From positions 1 through 64,000 of the forward strand of contig CAYHHE010000002.1 of the NCBI GenBank assembly GCA_964356295.1: DNA of 64,000 bases, in the 5' to 3' direction. Positions 1-7,266 of this stretch are shown one piece after another. The DNA is from CAVQGZ01 sp964356295. GTDB taxonomy: Bacteria; Actinomycetota; Actinomycetes; Jiangellales; Jiangellaceae. Made by a program: the position numbers and the translations under genes. The notes beneath the pieces are model-generated. The model was given only the letters and a program-made list of their open reading frames with translations. It was not told the DNA's origin and made no database searches. Each line of letters opens with the position of its first letter. The stretch's first letter is position 1.

Positions 1-717
1 CCCGGAGTGTCGGCGGCGGCGATGTCGCTCGTCCCCCCGTCGCTGTCCGGACGCTGGGCGTGGCTGCCTGACGTCGAACCCGACCCGACTGTCCGCGCGC
101 ATGCACTCGTCCAGCTCATGCTGGATCGACACGGGGTTCTCACCCGTGGGGCGGTGGCCTCCGAGGGTGTTCCCGGCGGCTTCTCGGCGGCGTACCGGGT
201 GCTGGCCGCCGCGGAGGAGGCCGGTCGCTGCAGACGCGGGTACGTGGTGCAGGGGCTCGGCGGCGCCCAGTTCGCGCTCCCGGGGGTGGTGGACCGGCTG
301 CGCAGTCACGACCGCGTCACCGACCCGGACCGATCATCGACGGCGCTGGTGCTGGCGGCGGCCGACCCGGCCAACCCCTATGGAGCAGCGCTGCCCTGGC
401 CGGACCCCCTGTCGGCGGGTCACCGGCCCGGCCGGAAGGCCGGCGCTGTCGTCGCCCTGGTCGACGGCGACCTCGTGCTCTACGTGGAGCGGGGAGGACG
501 CAGCGTCCTGTCCTTCACCGACCGTCCCGGCCCGATCGCGGCTGCTGCGACCTGCCTGGCCGAGACGGTGCGCTCGGGCGCGCTGGGCCGGGTCACCGTG
601 CAGCGCGCCGATGGGGCCACCGTCCTGTCCGGACCGGTGGGAGATGCCCTTGCCCACGCGGGGTTCAGCCTCACCCCGGCGGGACTCAGGCTGCGGCCCG
701 GCATCGCTGCGGGATAG
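1..717 (+). CDS. lhr: ATP-dependent helicase Lhr, C-terminal part (5' end outside window)
   Basis: The frame is open from the left edge of the window, so this is the last ~238 residues of a longer protein; no true start is visible. The segment GRWAWLPDV, the run ALVQLMLDRHGVLTRGAVASE (a winged-helix-like stretch) and FSAAYRVLAAAEEAGRCRRG are characteristic of the C-terminal region of the ~1500-aa actinobacterial Lhr helicases, which are DNA-damage-linked 3'-5' translocases. The DEAD/H motor domains lie outside the window. The Nei-type glycosylase about 0.9 kb downstream supports the call, because lhr and nei2 are also linked in mycobacteria. The gene ends at a TAG followed directly by a GC-rich hairpin. 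The family call is from recognition of the C-terminal sequence, not an alignment. Confidence 0.8.
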   Translation, partial: PGVSAAAMSLVPPSLSGRWAWLPDVEPDPTVRAHALVQLMLDRHGVLTRGAVASEGVPGGFSAAYRVLAAAEEAGRCRRGYVVQGLGGAQFALPGVVDRLRSHDRVTDPDRSSTALVLAAADPANPYGAALPWPDPLSAGHRPGRKAGAVVALVDGDLVLYVERGGRSVLSFTDRPGPIAAAATCLAETVRSGALGRVTVQRADGATVLSGPVGDALAHAGFSLTPAGLRLRPGIAAG

Positions 718-733
718 GCCCCCGGTCGGGGGC
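718..733 (+). terminator. hairpin after lhr
   Basis: A perfect 6-bp stem, GCCCCC / GGGGGC, with the 4-nt loop GGTC starts one base after the lhr stop codon. There is no T-tract, which is common for actinobacterial terminators. Function is inferred from position. Confidence 0.5.
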
Positions 734-803
734 GGACGACCCTGGACGTGGCGCCCGGACGGGAGCATGGTGGCAGCGGAGCAACCGCCAGAGGAGGTTC
801 GCC

Positions 804-977
804 ATGACGGTCGTCACCTTCACCGCGCAGGAGATCGAGTCCTTCTCCACCCTGCTGTACAAGGTGGCCGACGAGCTTGGGGCCATCGAGAGCGCCACCG
901 ACGCTCACCGCAAGTACGGCGAGGAGTTGAAGGAGGTCGCTGCCGAGATGCTCATGAGGGTGCGCGACGCCTCCTGA
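804..977 (+). CDS. small hypothetical protein, 57 aa
   Basis: A 57-codon frame starts at ATG and is preceded by a strong ribosome binding site (GAGGAGG, about 6 nt upstream of the ATG). The product starts MTVVTFTAQEIESFS and is charged and mostly helical in character, with a Glu/Lys/Ala-rich second half (KYGEELKEVAAEMLMRVRDAS) and no membrane segment or cysteine. It lies 86 bp after lhr, beyond a terminator-like hairpin, so it may have its own transcript. I do not recognise a family. The good ribosome binding site and coding-type codon use make it a likely real gene. Confidence 0.6.
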   Translation: MTVVTFTAQEIESFSTLLYKVADELGAIESATDAHRKYGEELKEVAAEMLMRVRDAS

Positions 978-1004
978 GCTCCGCTGCGTTCGGGTGGGCG
1001 CGGC

Positions 1005-1550
1005 TCAGCCGTGCCCAAGGGTCTCTCCGACCCGGAGGTAGTGCCGCTGCAGGTACACCAGCGGATCGGTCCCGGTGCAGTCCGACGCCACGGCGACAAC
1101 CCGCCCGACGGCGATCGTGTGGTCTCCGCTGGGCACCATCGCCTCGGGGACGCATTCCAGTGCCGCCACCCCCGCCGGGAAGTACAGCGCGCCGCTGAGG
1201 CGGCCGCGGCGGTGCGGGTACGGACCGAAGTCATCGGTGTCCCCCGGGTAGCGATGCCGGGCCGTGTAGCGGGCGAGGTCGACCTGGTCGGTTGCCAGCA
1301 TGGTGAACGCCCACCCGTCGGCCACCTCCAGCGCATCGTGCAGGAAGCCGCCACGCCTGACCGCGACCAGGCACAGCGGCGGTTGCAGCGACAGTGACAC
1401 CAAAGAGGTGACCGTCAGCGCGCAGTCACGCCCGACGACGTCGCGAGTCGCGAGCACCGACACCCCCGAGGCCAGATGGGACATGACCTCCCTGAGCCGG
1501 GGCGAGGACACCTCCTCCCGCGTGGCGCCGTCCAGCCGGTCTCCGCTCAC
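1005..1550 (-). CDS. flavin reductase-like, FMN-binding domain protein
   Basis: The 181-aa product matches the flavin reductase domain family (split-barrel, FMN/FAD-binding; NAD(P)H:flavin oxidoreductase partners of two-component monooxygenases). Typical segments are HLASGVSVLATRD near residues 20-35, the core SLVSLSLQPPLCLVAVRR, FTMLATDQVDLARYTA, and HTIAVGRVVAVA near the end. The GTG at 1550 was chosen because a TACGAT box lies 6 nt upstream and the frame before it has no family similarity. It is divergent from the nei-type gene across about 70 bp. The electron acceptor and partner enzyme cannot be told from the window. Confidence 0.85.
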   Translation of the reverse strand: MSGDRLDGATREEVSSPRLREVMSHLASGVSVLATRDVVGRDCALTVTSLVSLSLQPPLCLVAVRRGGFLHDALEVADGWAFTMLATDQVDLARYTARHRYPGDTDDFGPYPHRRGRLSGALYFPAGVAALECVPEAMVPSGDHTIAVGRVVAVASDCTGTDPLVYLQRHYLRVGETLGHG

Positions 1551-1556
1551 GCACCG

Positions 1557-1562
1557 ATCGTA
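1557..1562 (-). promoter_or_regulatory. candidate -10 box, flavin reductase gene
   Basis: TACGAT on the minus strand lies 6 nt before the GTG start, the spacing expected for a leaderless transcript. No good -35 box is seen. Confidence 0.35.
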
Positions 1563-1620
1563 CGAGACCTGCGGGCCCCGACGACGCGACGGCGACTGTT
1601 GTCCCAGGCACGATGGGGCG

Positions 1621-2472
1621 GTGCCCGAAGGCGACACGGTGTGGTTGGCCGCACGACGCCTGCACGACGCCCTGGCGATGCGGCCCCTGACACGCGGTGA
1701 GCTCCGGGTACCCCGCCATGCTGCCACCGACCTGGCCGGCCGCACCGTCGTCGAGGTCCGCAGCCGCGGCAAGCACCTGCTCATCCGGCTCTGCGACGGG
1801 CTCACCCTGCACACGCACTTCCGGATGGACGGGTCCTGGCACCTGTACCGCCCTGGTGAGCGGTGGCGAGGGGGTCCGACCTGGCAGGTGCGCGCACTGC
1901 TGGTCAACGACTCCTGGCAGGCCGTGGGGTACCGGCTCCCGGTGGTCGACCTGCTGCCCACCCGCCGGGAGGACGACGTCGTCGGCCACCTGGGACCGGA
2001 CCTCCTCGGATCGGACTGGGACCCGCAGGAGGCTCACCGGCGGCTGGTGGTCGACCCCCACCGCGAGGTGGGCCTGGCCCTGCTGGACCAACGGGTCATG
2101 GCCGGACTGGGCAACCTGTACCGCACCGAGCTGTGCTTCCTGCTCGGCGTCACGCCGTGGACACCGGTGAGCGCGCTGCGAAGTCCGCAGCGCGCGACGA
2201 CGCTTGCGCGCGAGCTCTTGTGGGCCAACCGGCTGGGCTACGAGCAGGTCACGACCGGCCAGACCGGGGCGAGCCGACGGCACTGGGTGTTCGAGCGTGC
2301 GGCCTGCCTGCGGTGTGGGTCGGCGGTGGCGACCAACGTGCAGGGGGAGCCCGCGCAGCAACGGCTGACCTACTGGTGCCCGGCCTGCCAGCAGGGCCCA
2401 GCGCCGCGGTCGCGTCCCGTCCGTGACCTGCTCGGACAGCCTCCGCTGGGACGAACCCGCTATCGCCCCTAG
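1621..2472 (+). CDS. nei: Nei2-type DNA glycosylase / AP lyase (Fpg/Nei family)
   Basis: Base-excision repair enzyme that removes oxidised bases and nicks the abasic site. The 283-aa product starts MPEGDTVWLAARRL: after removal of Met the N-terminal Pro2 is the Schiff-base nucleophile and Glu3 the general acid. Lys51 (RSRGKHLL) is the conserved beta-hairpin lysine, and the helix-two-turn-helix segment is QRVMAGLGNLYRTE near residues 158-170. A zinc finger is formed by Cys229, Cys232, Cys253 and Cys256. The GTG start is fixed by the need for PE at positions 2-3. MPEGDTVW and linkage to lhr point to the Nei2 branch of actinobacteria rather than MutM. Substrate preference is not readable from sequence. 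Confidence 0.92.
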   Translation: MPEGDTVWLAARRLHDALAMRPLTRGELRVPRHAATDLAGRTVVEVRSRGKHLLIRLCDGLTLHTHFRMDGSWHLYRPGERWRGGPTWQVRALLVNDSWQAVGYRLPVVDLLPTRREDDVVGHLGPDLLGSDWDPQEAHRRLVVDPHREVGLALLDQRVMAGLGNLYRTELCFLLGVTPWTPVSALRSPQRATTLARELLWANRLGYEQVTTGQTGASRRHWVFERAACLRCGSAVATNVQGEPAQQRLTYWCPACQQGPAPRSRPVRDLLGQPPLGRTRYRP

Positions 2473-2515
2473 TCAGGTCACCGGGGGATTGCGTCCTGAT
2501 CTGCTCGGAACTGGT

Positions 2516-2635
2516 TCATCGCCGGACCCGCTGTCTGGCCCCCGCGCCAGTCCTACTCATCCTGGTCCCGACCACCACGCCGAGCGGGAAGGCCACCACT
2601 ACCCATACCAGCATCAACCATTCGAAGACGCTCAT
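2516..2635 (-). CDS. small membrane protein, 39 aa
   Basis: A short frame starting at ATG, preceded by GGAG about 8 nt upstream and an in-frame stop immediately before the ATG. The product begins MSVFEWLMLVWVVVAFPLG and has one hydrophobic helix (about residues 4-23) followed by a basic tail ending RQRVRR, i.e. an N-out/C-in single-pass topology by the positive-inside rule. It lies between nei and the Dps gene in an otherwise empty 250-bp spacer. I know no named family. The ribosome binding site and sharp hydrophobic/basic partition argue that it is real, but the short length keeps confidence moderate. Confidence 0.5.
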   Translation of the reverse strand: MSVFEWLMLVWVVVAFPLGVVVGTRMSRTGAGARQRVRR

Positions 2636-2725
2636 TCAATCGCTCCAAGGACTGTCCCCTCAGAGGTGGAGGGTAGTCAGGGTGGCACCCGGCGTCTGCG
2701 TGCGCAGCGTCACACCGGCACAGCG

Positions 2726-3190
2726 TCAGGTCTGCGCCTGGAACATCCACCGCTGATGCTCGATCGCGTCGGTCACCTCGATCAGAAGGTCCTGGGTCAC
2801 CGGGTCCGCATCCTCGGTGGCCAGCACCCGCTCGCGGAACCGGGCGGCGAGGGTGTCCAGCGCAGCGACGACCGCCTGGACGACGTCCGCGTCGGCCGTC
2901 CACATCGGTGGCAGCTGCTCGAGCACCGTCTCACGGCTCACGGTGGCCGCGCGGCCATCCGGGTTGACCCCGATCGCGGCCGCCCGTTCGGCGACCTCGT
3001 CGGAGTAGCGCCGCGCGAGGTCCACCACCGTGTCCAGATGCTCGTGGACGGAGGTGAACAGCGGACCCACCACGTTCCAGTGTGCCTGCTTGGCCAGCAG
3101 AGAGAGGTCGACGAGGTCCACCAGCGAGGCTTGCAGCGCCTCACCGGCGACCTTCTGCGCGTCCGATGGCAGGGGACTGGTGATTGTCAT
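2726..3190 (-). CDS. dps: Dps-family ferritin-like DNA-protection protein
   Basis: The 154-aa protein has the length and four-helix pattern of Dps miniferritins, which form dodecamers, oxidise and store iron and shield DNA in stress. The ferroxidase segment KQAHWNVVGPLFTSVHEHLD (about residues 34-53) carries the conserved His, Asp and Glu ligands used across the subunit interface. The C-terminal part (ATEDADPVTQDLLIEVTDAIEHQRWM) is the family's last helix. There is no long Lys-rich DNA-binding tail. ATG at 3190 is the only sensible start. It stands alone between the small membrane ORF and the clgR-like gene, both on the same strand. Confidence 0.9.
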   Translation of the reverse strand: MTITSPLPSDAQKVAGEALQASLVDLVDLSLLAKQAHWNVVGPLFTSVHEHLDTVVDLARRYSDEVAERAAAIGVNPDGRAATVSRETVLEQLPPMWTADADVVQAVVAALDTLAARFRERVLATEDADPVTQDLLIEVTDAIEHQRWMFQAQT

Positions 3191-3244
3191 GCCCTCACCG
3201 TAGGACGGGGCTCTGCCCAGCGCGACCCTTCAGAGCGGTTCGAT

Positions 3245-3580
3245 TCACCGTCCGGCGAACGAGCCCGCGACCTCGAGAGCGGAGGAGTCAGACGTACGGC
3301 GGACACGGCCTGGGTCACGCACGCCGAGCGCGCCCACCGCTGCCGCCTCGGCGCGGGCAAGCTCGTCGCTGACCTCGCGCATCACCGCCGACATCGGGAC
3401 ACCGAGTGCGCCGCAGATCGCCGCGAGCAGCTCGGAGCTGGCCTCCTTGCGGCCGCGCTCGACCTCGGAGAGATACCCGAGGCTGACTCGCGCCGACGCC
3501 GCCACCTCGCGAAGGGTGCGTCCCTGGGCAGTACGCCGACGTCGCAGGACCTCCCCGAGGAGACGCCGCATCAGGACCAC
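3245..3580 (-). CDS. clgR: ClgR-like XRE-family transcriptional regulator
   Basis: The 111-aa helix-turn-helix protein carries [43 protein letters not shown], almost the consensus for ClgR, the actinobacterial activator of clp proteases and stress genes. The C-terminal [13 protein letters not shown] is also typical. GTG at 3580 was chosen because AAGGAGG lies 5 nt upstream and the product then begins [16 protein letters not shown], like family members; a longer upstream frame lacks similarity. It follows pgsA-cinA on the same strand, as in mycobacteria. ClgR is known to be controlled by Clp proteolysis elsewhere; the C-terminus here ends SFAGR. Confidence 0.9.
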   Translation of the reverse strand: MVLMRRLLGEVLRRRRTAQGRTLREVAASARVSLGYLSEVERGRKEASSELLAAICGALGVPMSAVMREVSDELARAEAAAVGALGVRDPGRVRRTSDSSALEVAGSFAGR

Positions 3581-3707
3581 GGACGCCTCCTTCCGGGGCG
3601 CGGCAGGCTGCTGCGGACCCGTCGGGTGCCGACGCATCCGGGTGCTGCCTGCTGCCATGGCATCACGGTACTCCTGTTCTCTGCCCTCGGCCCGGGGACG
3701 CACTGCA

Positions 3708-5036
3708 TCAACGATTCGGGCCGGCCGCCGATTCCCGGGGGGCCGGTGACCCCGCCCCCGCGACGTCGGTGGCGAGCTGGCGTCGCAGCAGGTCCAACGC
3801 GTGGGCTGTGGACATCCGACGGACCCGTGCGCGCTCCCCCGGCAGCCTCAGGCGACGGGTCACCGTCCCGGCCGGGCCGGCCACAGCGATGTAGACCTCC
3901 CCAGGCGGGTGTGAGCCGACGGCGTCGGGACCGGCGACACCGGTGGTGGCCACTGCCCAGTCGGCGCCGGTGACCCGCTTGACACCGCTCGCCATCTGCC
4001 CGGCGACCACCGCGCTGACCGCACCCGGGTCCACCAGAAGGTCCGGCGGCACCCCGAGCATGGAGGTCTTGAGGTCCGACGCGTAGGCCACCACCCCTCC
4101 GCGCAGTACCGCGGATGCACCGGGGACGGTGGTGATCTCCCGCGCCACGCCGCCGCCGGTCAGCGACTCGGCGGTGGCGACGGTCTGTCTGCGCTCGGCC
4201 AGGGACTCCACGACGGCCTGGGCCAGTGTCGTGCCCTCCTCCCCGATGACGTACTCGCCGAGCGCGTCGCGCACCGCAAGGATGTAGCCCTGCAGCCGCG
4301 ACGCGGCGGCCTGTGGCGTGTCCCGCACCGACACTCGTACGGTCACGTGAGCCGGGCGAGCGAGGTAGGCGAGCTCGGCGGTCGGGTCGGCCGCCACGGT
4401 GGCCTCCACGTCGTTCAGGAGCGCCGTGACCGCGGACTCCCCCAGCAGGGCCACCTCGACCGTCCTGGACAACGTCGGCGCGCGCAGCGCAGCGCGGCGG
4501 ACGATGTCGGGAAGCACCCTGGACTCGACCATGGACTGCAGCTCGGCCGGGACGCCCGGGACGGCGTAGACCACCGCGTCAGCGAGGACGAGGCGCACCC
4601 CGGGAGCGCTGCCGGCGGGGTTGACGATCATCTCCGCGCACTCGGGACGCCGAGCCATCCGCAGGACGGCCGGCCCTGCGGTGCGACCCAGGCCGGCAAG
4701 CCAGGCCTCGATGGCTGCGGCGGCAGGTTCGTCACGCACCAAGGCGCATCCGCAGGCCGCCGCGAGCGCTTCACGCGTCAGGTCGTCCGAGGTCGGGCCG
4801 ATCCCGCCGGACACCACGACGCTGCCGGCCTGTGCGACCGCCCGCAGGACCGCATCGGTGATGCGGTCCTGCACGTCCGGGACCACCTGGACGGCAACCG
4901 TCCGGAGTCCAGCGGCGGTGCAGGATCGGGCGAGCCAGGCACCGTTGGTGTCCTGAACCGTCCCGAGCAGCAGCTCGTCGCCCACCAGCAGCACCGCCAC
5001 AGCGTCCCGTCCGCCTGGACCGAGCAGGTGGGTCAT
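3708..5036 (-). CDS. cinA: CinA-like protein: MoCF-type domain plus NMN-deamidase/PncC domain
   Basis: The two-domain 442-aa protein has an N-terminal MoaB/Mog-like domain with [14 protein letters not shown] at about residues 80-93. Its C-terminal nicotinamide-nucleotide amidase (PncC) domain carries [31 protein letters not shown] and [20 protein letters not shown]. The family recycles NMN and ADP-ribose compounds; its historic competence link comes from Streptococcus. The ATG at 5036 overlaps the pgsA stop by 4 bp (ATGA), so it is translationally coupled to pgsA. A longer upstream frame overlaps pgsA entirely and is not used. Confidence 0.92.
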   Translation of the reverse strand: MTHLLGPGGRDAVAVLLVGDELLLGTVQDTNGAWLARSCTAAGLRTVAVQVVPDVQDRITDAVLRAVAQAGSVVVSGGIGPTSDDLTREALAAACGCALVRDEPAAAAIEAWLAGLGRTAGPAVLRMARRPECAEMIVNPAGSAPGVRLVLADAVVYAVPGVPAELQSMVESRVLPDIVRRAALRAPTLSRTVEVALLGESAVTALLNDVEATVAADPTAELAYLARPAHVTVRVSVRDTPQAAASRLQGYILAVRDALGEYVIGEEGTTLAQAVVESLAERRQTVATAESLTGGGVAREITTVPGASAVLRGGVVAYASDLKTSMLGVPPDLLVDPGAVSAVVAGQMASGVKRVTGADWAVATTGVAGPDAVGSHPPGEVYIAVAGPAGTVTRRLRLPGERARVRRMSTAHALDLLRRQLATDVAGAGSPAPRESAAGPNR

Positions 5037-5671
5037 GTCGAGCCAGGATCGACCGGGTCGCCGGCTGTGCTGGCGGCCTGGTCTGCTTGTCTGGCTCCGG
5101 TCCGTTGGCTGGCGCTGCGCATCCGGAGCGCGTCGACCAGGTAGTCCACGCCGGTGACCACGGTGACCACGACAGTGAGGTAGAGCAGGCTGGTTGTCAG
5201 CCATGACCAGGTGTCGGGAAGCGGCAGCATGAGCAGGACGAGGGTGAGGGTCTGCAGCGCGGTCTTGGTCTTCCCCCCTCGTCCGGCGGCCATGACCCCG
5301 TGCCGAATCACCATGAACCGGAGGAGGGTGACACCGACCTCCCGCGCCAGGATGACCACGGTCATCCACCAGGGAACCTCGCCGAGCAACGACAACCCGA
5401 TGAGCGCAGTGCCCACCAAGGCCTTGTCCGCGATCGGGTCGGCGATCTTGCCGAAGGCGGTGACCTGGCCACGCTCGCGGGCGATCCTGCCGTCGATGAC
5501 GTCGGTGGCCATGGCGACCACGAACAGCACGACAGCTGCCACGCTGCTGGCCGCATCCGTCCCGTCCTCACGCAGCAGCAGCCAGCCGAACAGCGGCACC
5601 AGCACCAGTCGCAGCAGGGTCAACGCGTTGGGCAGGTTCCACGGGCTCGGTGCACCGCCGGAGTCTGGCAC
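5033..5671 (-). CDS. pgsA: CDP-diacylglycerol--glycerol-3-phosphate 3-phosphatidyltransferase
   Basis: Integral membrane enzyme of phosphatidylglycerol synthesis. The 212-aa protein has the full CDP-alcohol phosphotransferase signature, spaced D..DG..AR........G...D...D, in DVIDGRIARERGQVTAFGKI followed by ADPIAD (about residues 58-83). Several hydrophobic helices surround it (LTLLRLVLVPLFGWLLL at the N-terminus). It starts with GTG 9 bp after the rimO stop and overlaps cinA by 4 bp. The actinobacterial paralogue PgsA1, which makes PI phosphate, usually sits elsewhere with acyltransferases; the rimO/cinA/clgR context indicates the PG-phosphate branch. Confidence 0.93.
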   Translation of the reverse strand: MPDSGGAPSPWNLPNALTLLRLVLVPLFGWLLLREDGTDAASSVAAVVLFVVAMATDVIDGRIARERGQVTAFGKIADPIADKALVGTALIGLSLLGEVPWWMTVVILAREVGVTLLRFMVIRHGVMAAGRGGKTKTALQTLTLVLLMLPLPDTWSWLTTSLLYLTVVVTVVTGVDYLVDALRMRSASQRTGARQADQAASTAGDPVDPGST

Positions 5672-5677
5672 GGCCTC

Positions 5678-5683
5678 AACCTA
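5678..5683 (-). promoter_or_regulatory. possible -10 box before pgsA
   Basis: TAGGTT on the minus strand ends 6 nt before the GTG start of pgsA and overlaps the TAG stop of rimO. It could give a leaderless pgsA-cinA transcript, or it may be coincidence; no -35 box is apparent. Confidence 0.2.
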
Positions 5684-7138
5684 GGGCGTGATCCGGGCGC
5701 GGGCGATGAGGTCCACGCCGTCGGAACCGATGACGTCGGCGACAACGATCCGGCCGACCGTCAGGTCGTCACGGTCGGCGTCGACGAGCACGGTGATCCC
5801 GTCCACCTCGGGGCCCTGGTGGGCAGCGAGCCCGACCACCCGTGTCTCGCCCGTGGCCTCGTCCGGCTCCACGGCGGTGACCAGGACCTCCGCCCGCTCC
5901 CCCACCCGCGCTGCGGCGCGCTGCGACACCAGCTCGTCCACCAACGCGGCGAGGCGCTCGACCCGGGCGGTCACCGTGTCGGGGTCGATGGCGTCGGGGA
6001 AAGCGGCGGCCTGCGTGCCGTCCTCGCTGGAGTAGCCGAACACACCGACGGCATCGAGGTCGGCCTCGGTCAGGAAGCTCTCGAGGTCGCGGACGTCGTC
6101 CTCGGTCTCCCCCGGGAAGCCGACGATGACGTTGGATCGCACGCCGGCCTGCGGTGCGAGGCTGCGGATGTCGGCCAGCAACCGCAGGAACTCCGCGCCG
6201 GACCCGAACCGGCGCATCCGCCGCAGCAGCGTCGCGCTGGCGTGCTGGAAGGACAGGTCGAAGTACGGCGCGACCCCCGGCGTCTCGGCGATGACGCGCA
6301 CCAGTGACGGGCGCATCTCCGCGGGCTGCAGGTAGGACAGGCGCACCCGGTCGATGCCTGGCAGCGCAGCCAGCTCGGTAAGCAGCGACTCCAGCAGCCG
6401 CAGGTCGCCGAGGTCCTTGCCGTAGGACGTGGTGTTCTCGCTGACCAGCAGCACCTCGCGCACGCCCTGGCCGGCCAGCCAGCAGACCTCCGCGAGCACC
6501 TCCTCGGGCCGCCGCGAGGTGAAGGCACCGCGGAACGAGGGGATCGCACAGAAGCTGCAGCGGCGGTCGCATCCGCTGGCCAGCTTCACCGGCGCGACCG
6601 GTCCCGAGCCGAGTCGACGCCGCACCACCCGTGGCCCGGACACCGGCGCCAACCCGTCAGGCAGGTCAGGAGGGTGCGTGCTCGCGGGGTGGGGCGCAGC
6701 CCGGTCCACCGGGCTGACCGGAAGCAGTCGGCGGCGGTCGCGCGGTCGGTGGGCAATGAGGTGCTCCCCGGCGAGAACCTGGCGGACCCGGTCCGCGATG
6801 ACCGGGTAGTCGTCGAAGCCGAGCACGGCGTCGACCTCGGGGAGCTCGGCGGCGAGGTCTCGTCCGTAGCGCTCGGCCAGGCAGCCGACGGCGACCAGCG
6901 ACGCCGGGGAGTCCGCAGCGTCCAGCAGCACGTCGATGGACTCCCGCTTGGCCTGCTCGACGAAGCCACATGTGTTCACCAGCACCGCTGCTGCCTCCGC
7001 CGGGTCGTCCACGAGCGTCATGCCGCCGTCGGCCAGCCGGGCCGCGATCTCGTCGGAGTCGACCTCGTTGCGGGCGCAGCCGAGCGTGATGATCGCGACG
7101 CTGGTGCGGCCCGGACGCGAGGGCGGGTCAGCGGGCAT
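5681..7138 (-). CDS. rimO: Ribosomal protein S12 methylthiotransferase RimO
   Basis: Radical-SAM methylthiotransferase that modifies the conserved Asp of ribosomal protein S12. The 485-aa protein has the N-terminal MTTase domain ([13 protein letters not shown] near residue 18, [14 protein letters not shown]), the radical-SAM cluster motif CDRRCSFC at about residues 188-195 ([18 protein letters not shown]), and a C-terminal TRAM domain (AEVLVTAVE to [19 protein letters not shown]). GFVEQAK and the S12-type sequence around the cluster favour RimO over MiaB. ATG at 7138 gives an N-terminus matching family length. pgsA follows at 9 bp. Confidence 0.93.
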   Translation of the reverse strand: MPADPPSRPGRTSVAIITLGCARNEVDSDEIAARLADGGMTLVDDPAEAAAVLVNTCGFVEQAKRESIDVLLDAADSPASLVAVGCLAERYGRDLAAELPEVDAVLGFDDYPVIADRVRQVLAGEHLIAHRPRDRRRLLPVSPVDRAAPHPASTHPPDLPDGLAPVSGPRVVRRRLGSGPVAPVKLASGCDRRCSFCAIPSFRGAFTSRRPEEVLAEVCWLAGQGVREVLLVSENTTSYGKDLGDLRLLESLLTELAALPGIDRVRLSYLQPAEMRPSLVRVIAETPGVAPYFDLSFQHASATLLRRMRRFGSGAEFLRLLADIRSLAPQAGVRSNVIVGFPGETEDDVRDLESFLTEADLDAVGVFGYSSEDGTQAAAFPDAIDPDTVTARVERLAALVDELVSQRAAARVGERAEVLVTAVEPDEATGETRVVGLAAHQGPEVDGITVLVDADRDDLTVGRIVVADVIGSDGVDLIARARITP

Positions 7139-7196
7139 GAGGCGGCCAGGGTACGTGCCCCCGCCGCGGCACGCGCCCCCCGCAGCGCCCCTGCCG

Positions 7197-7246
7197 CATC
7201 GTCGGAGGAAGCGAGGGCCACACCCCACAACCCTTCCGACGATGCC
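7197..7246. repeat. perfect 11-bp inverted repeat between ftsK and rimO
   Basis: GCATCGTCGGA (7197-7207) pairs with TCCGACGATGC (7236-7246) across a 28-nt loop, in the 128-bp spacer just downstream of ftsK. It could be a terminator for ftsK or a regulator binding site upstream of rimO; nothing in the sequence decides between these. Confidence 0.45.
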
Positions 7247-7266
7247 GCGCTAGCCGTAGCTCCTCG

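Noticed and set aside
2423..3973. 516-codon plus-strand open frame over dps and the clgR-like gene
   Set aside because: Opposite to two genes with clear families and ribosome binding sites; no recognisable motifs.
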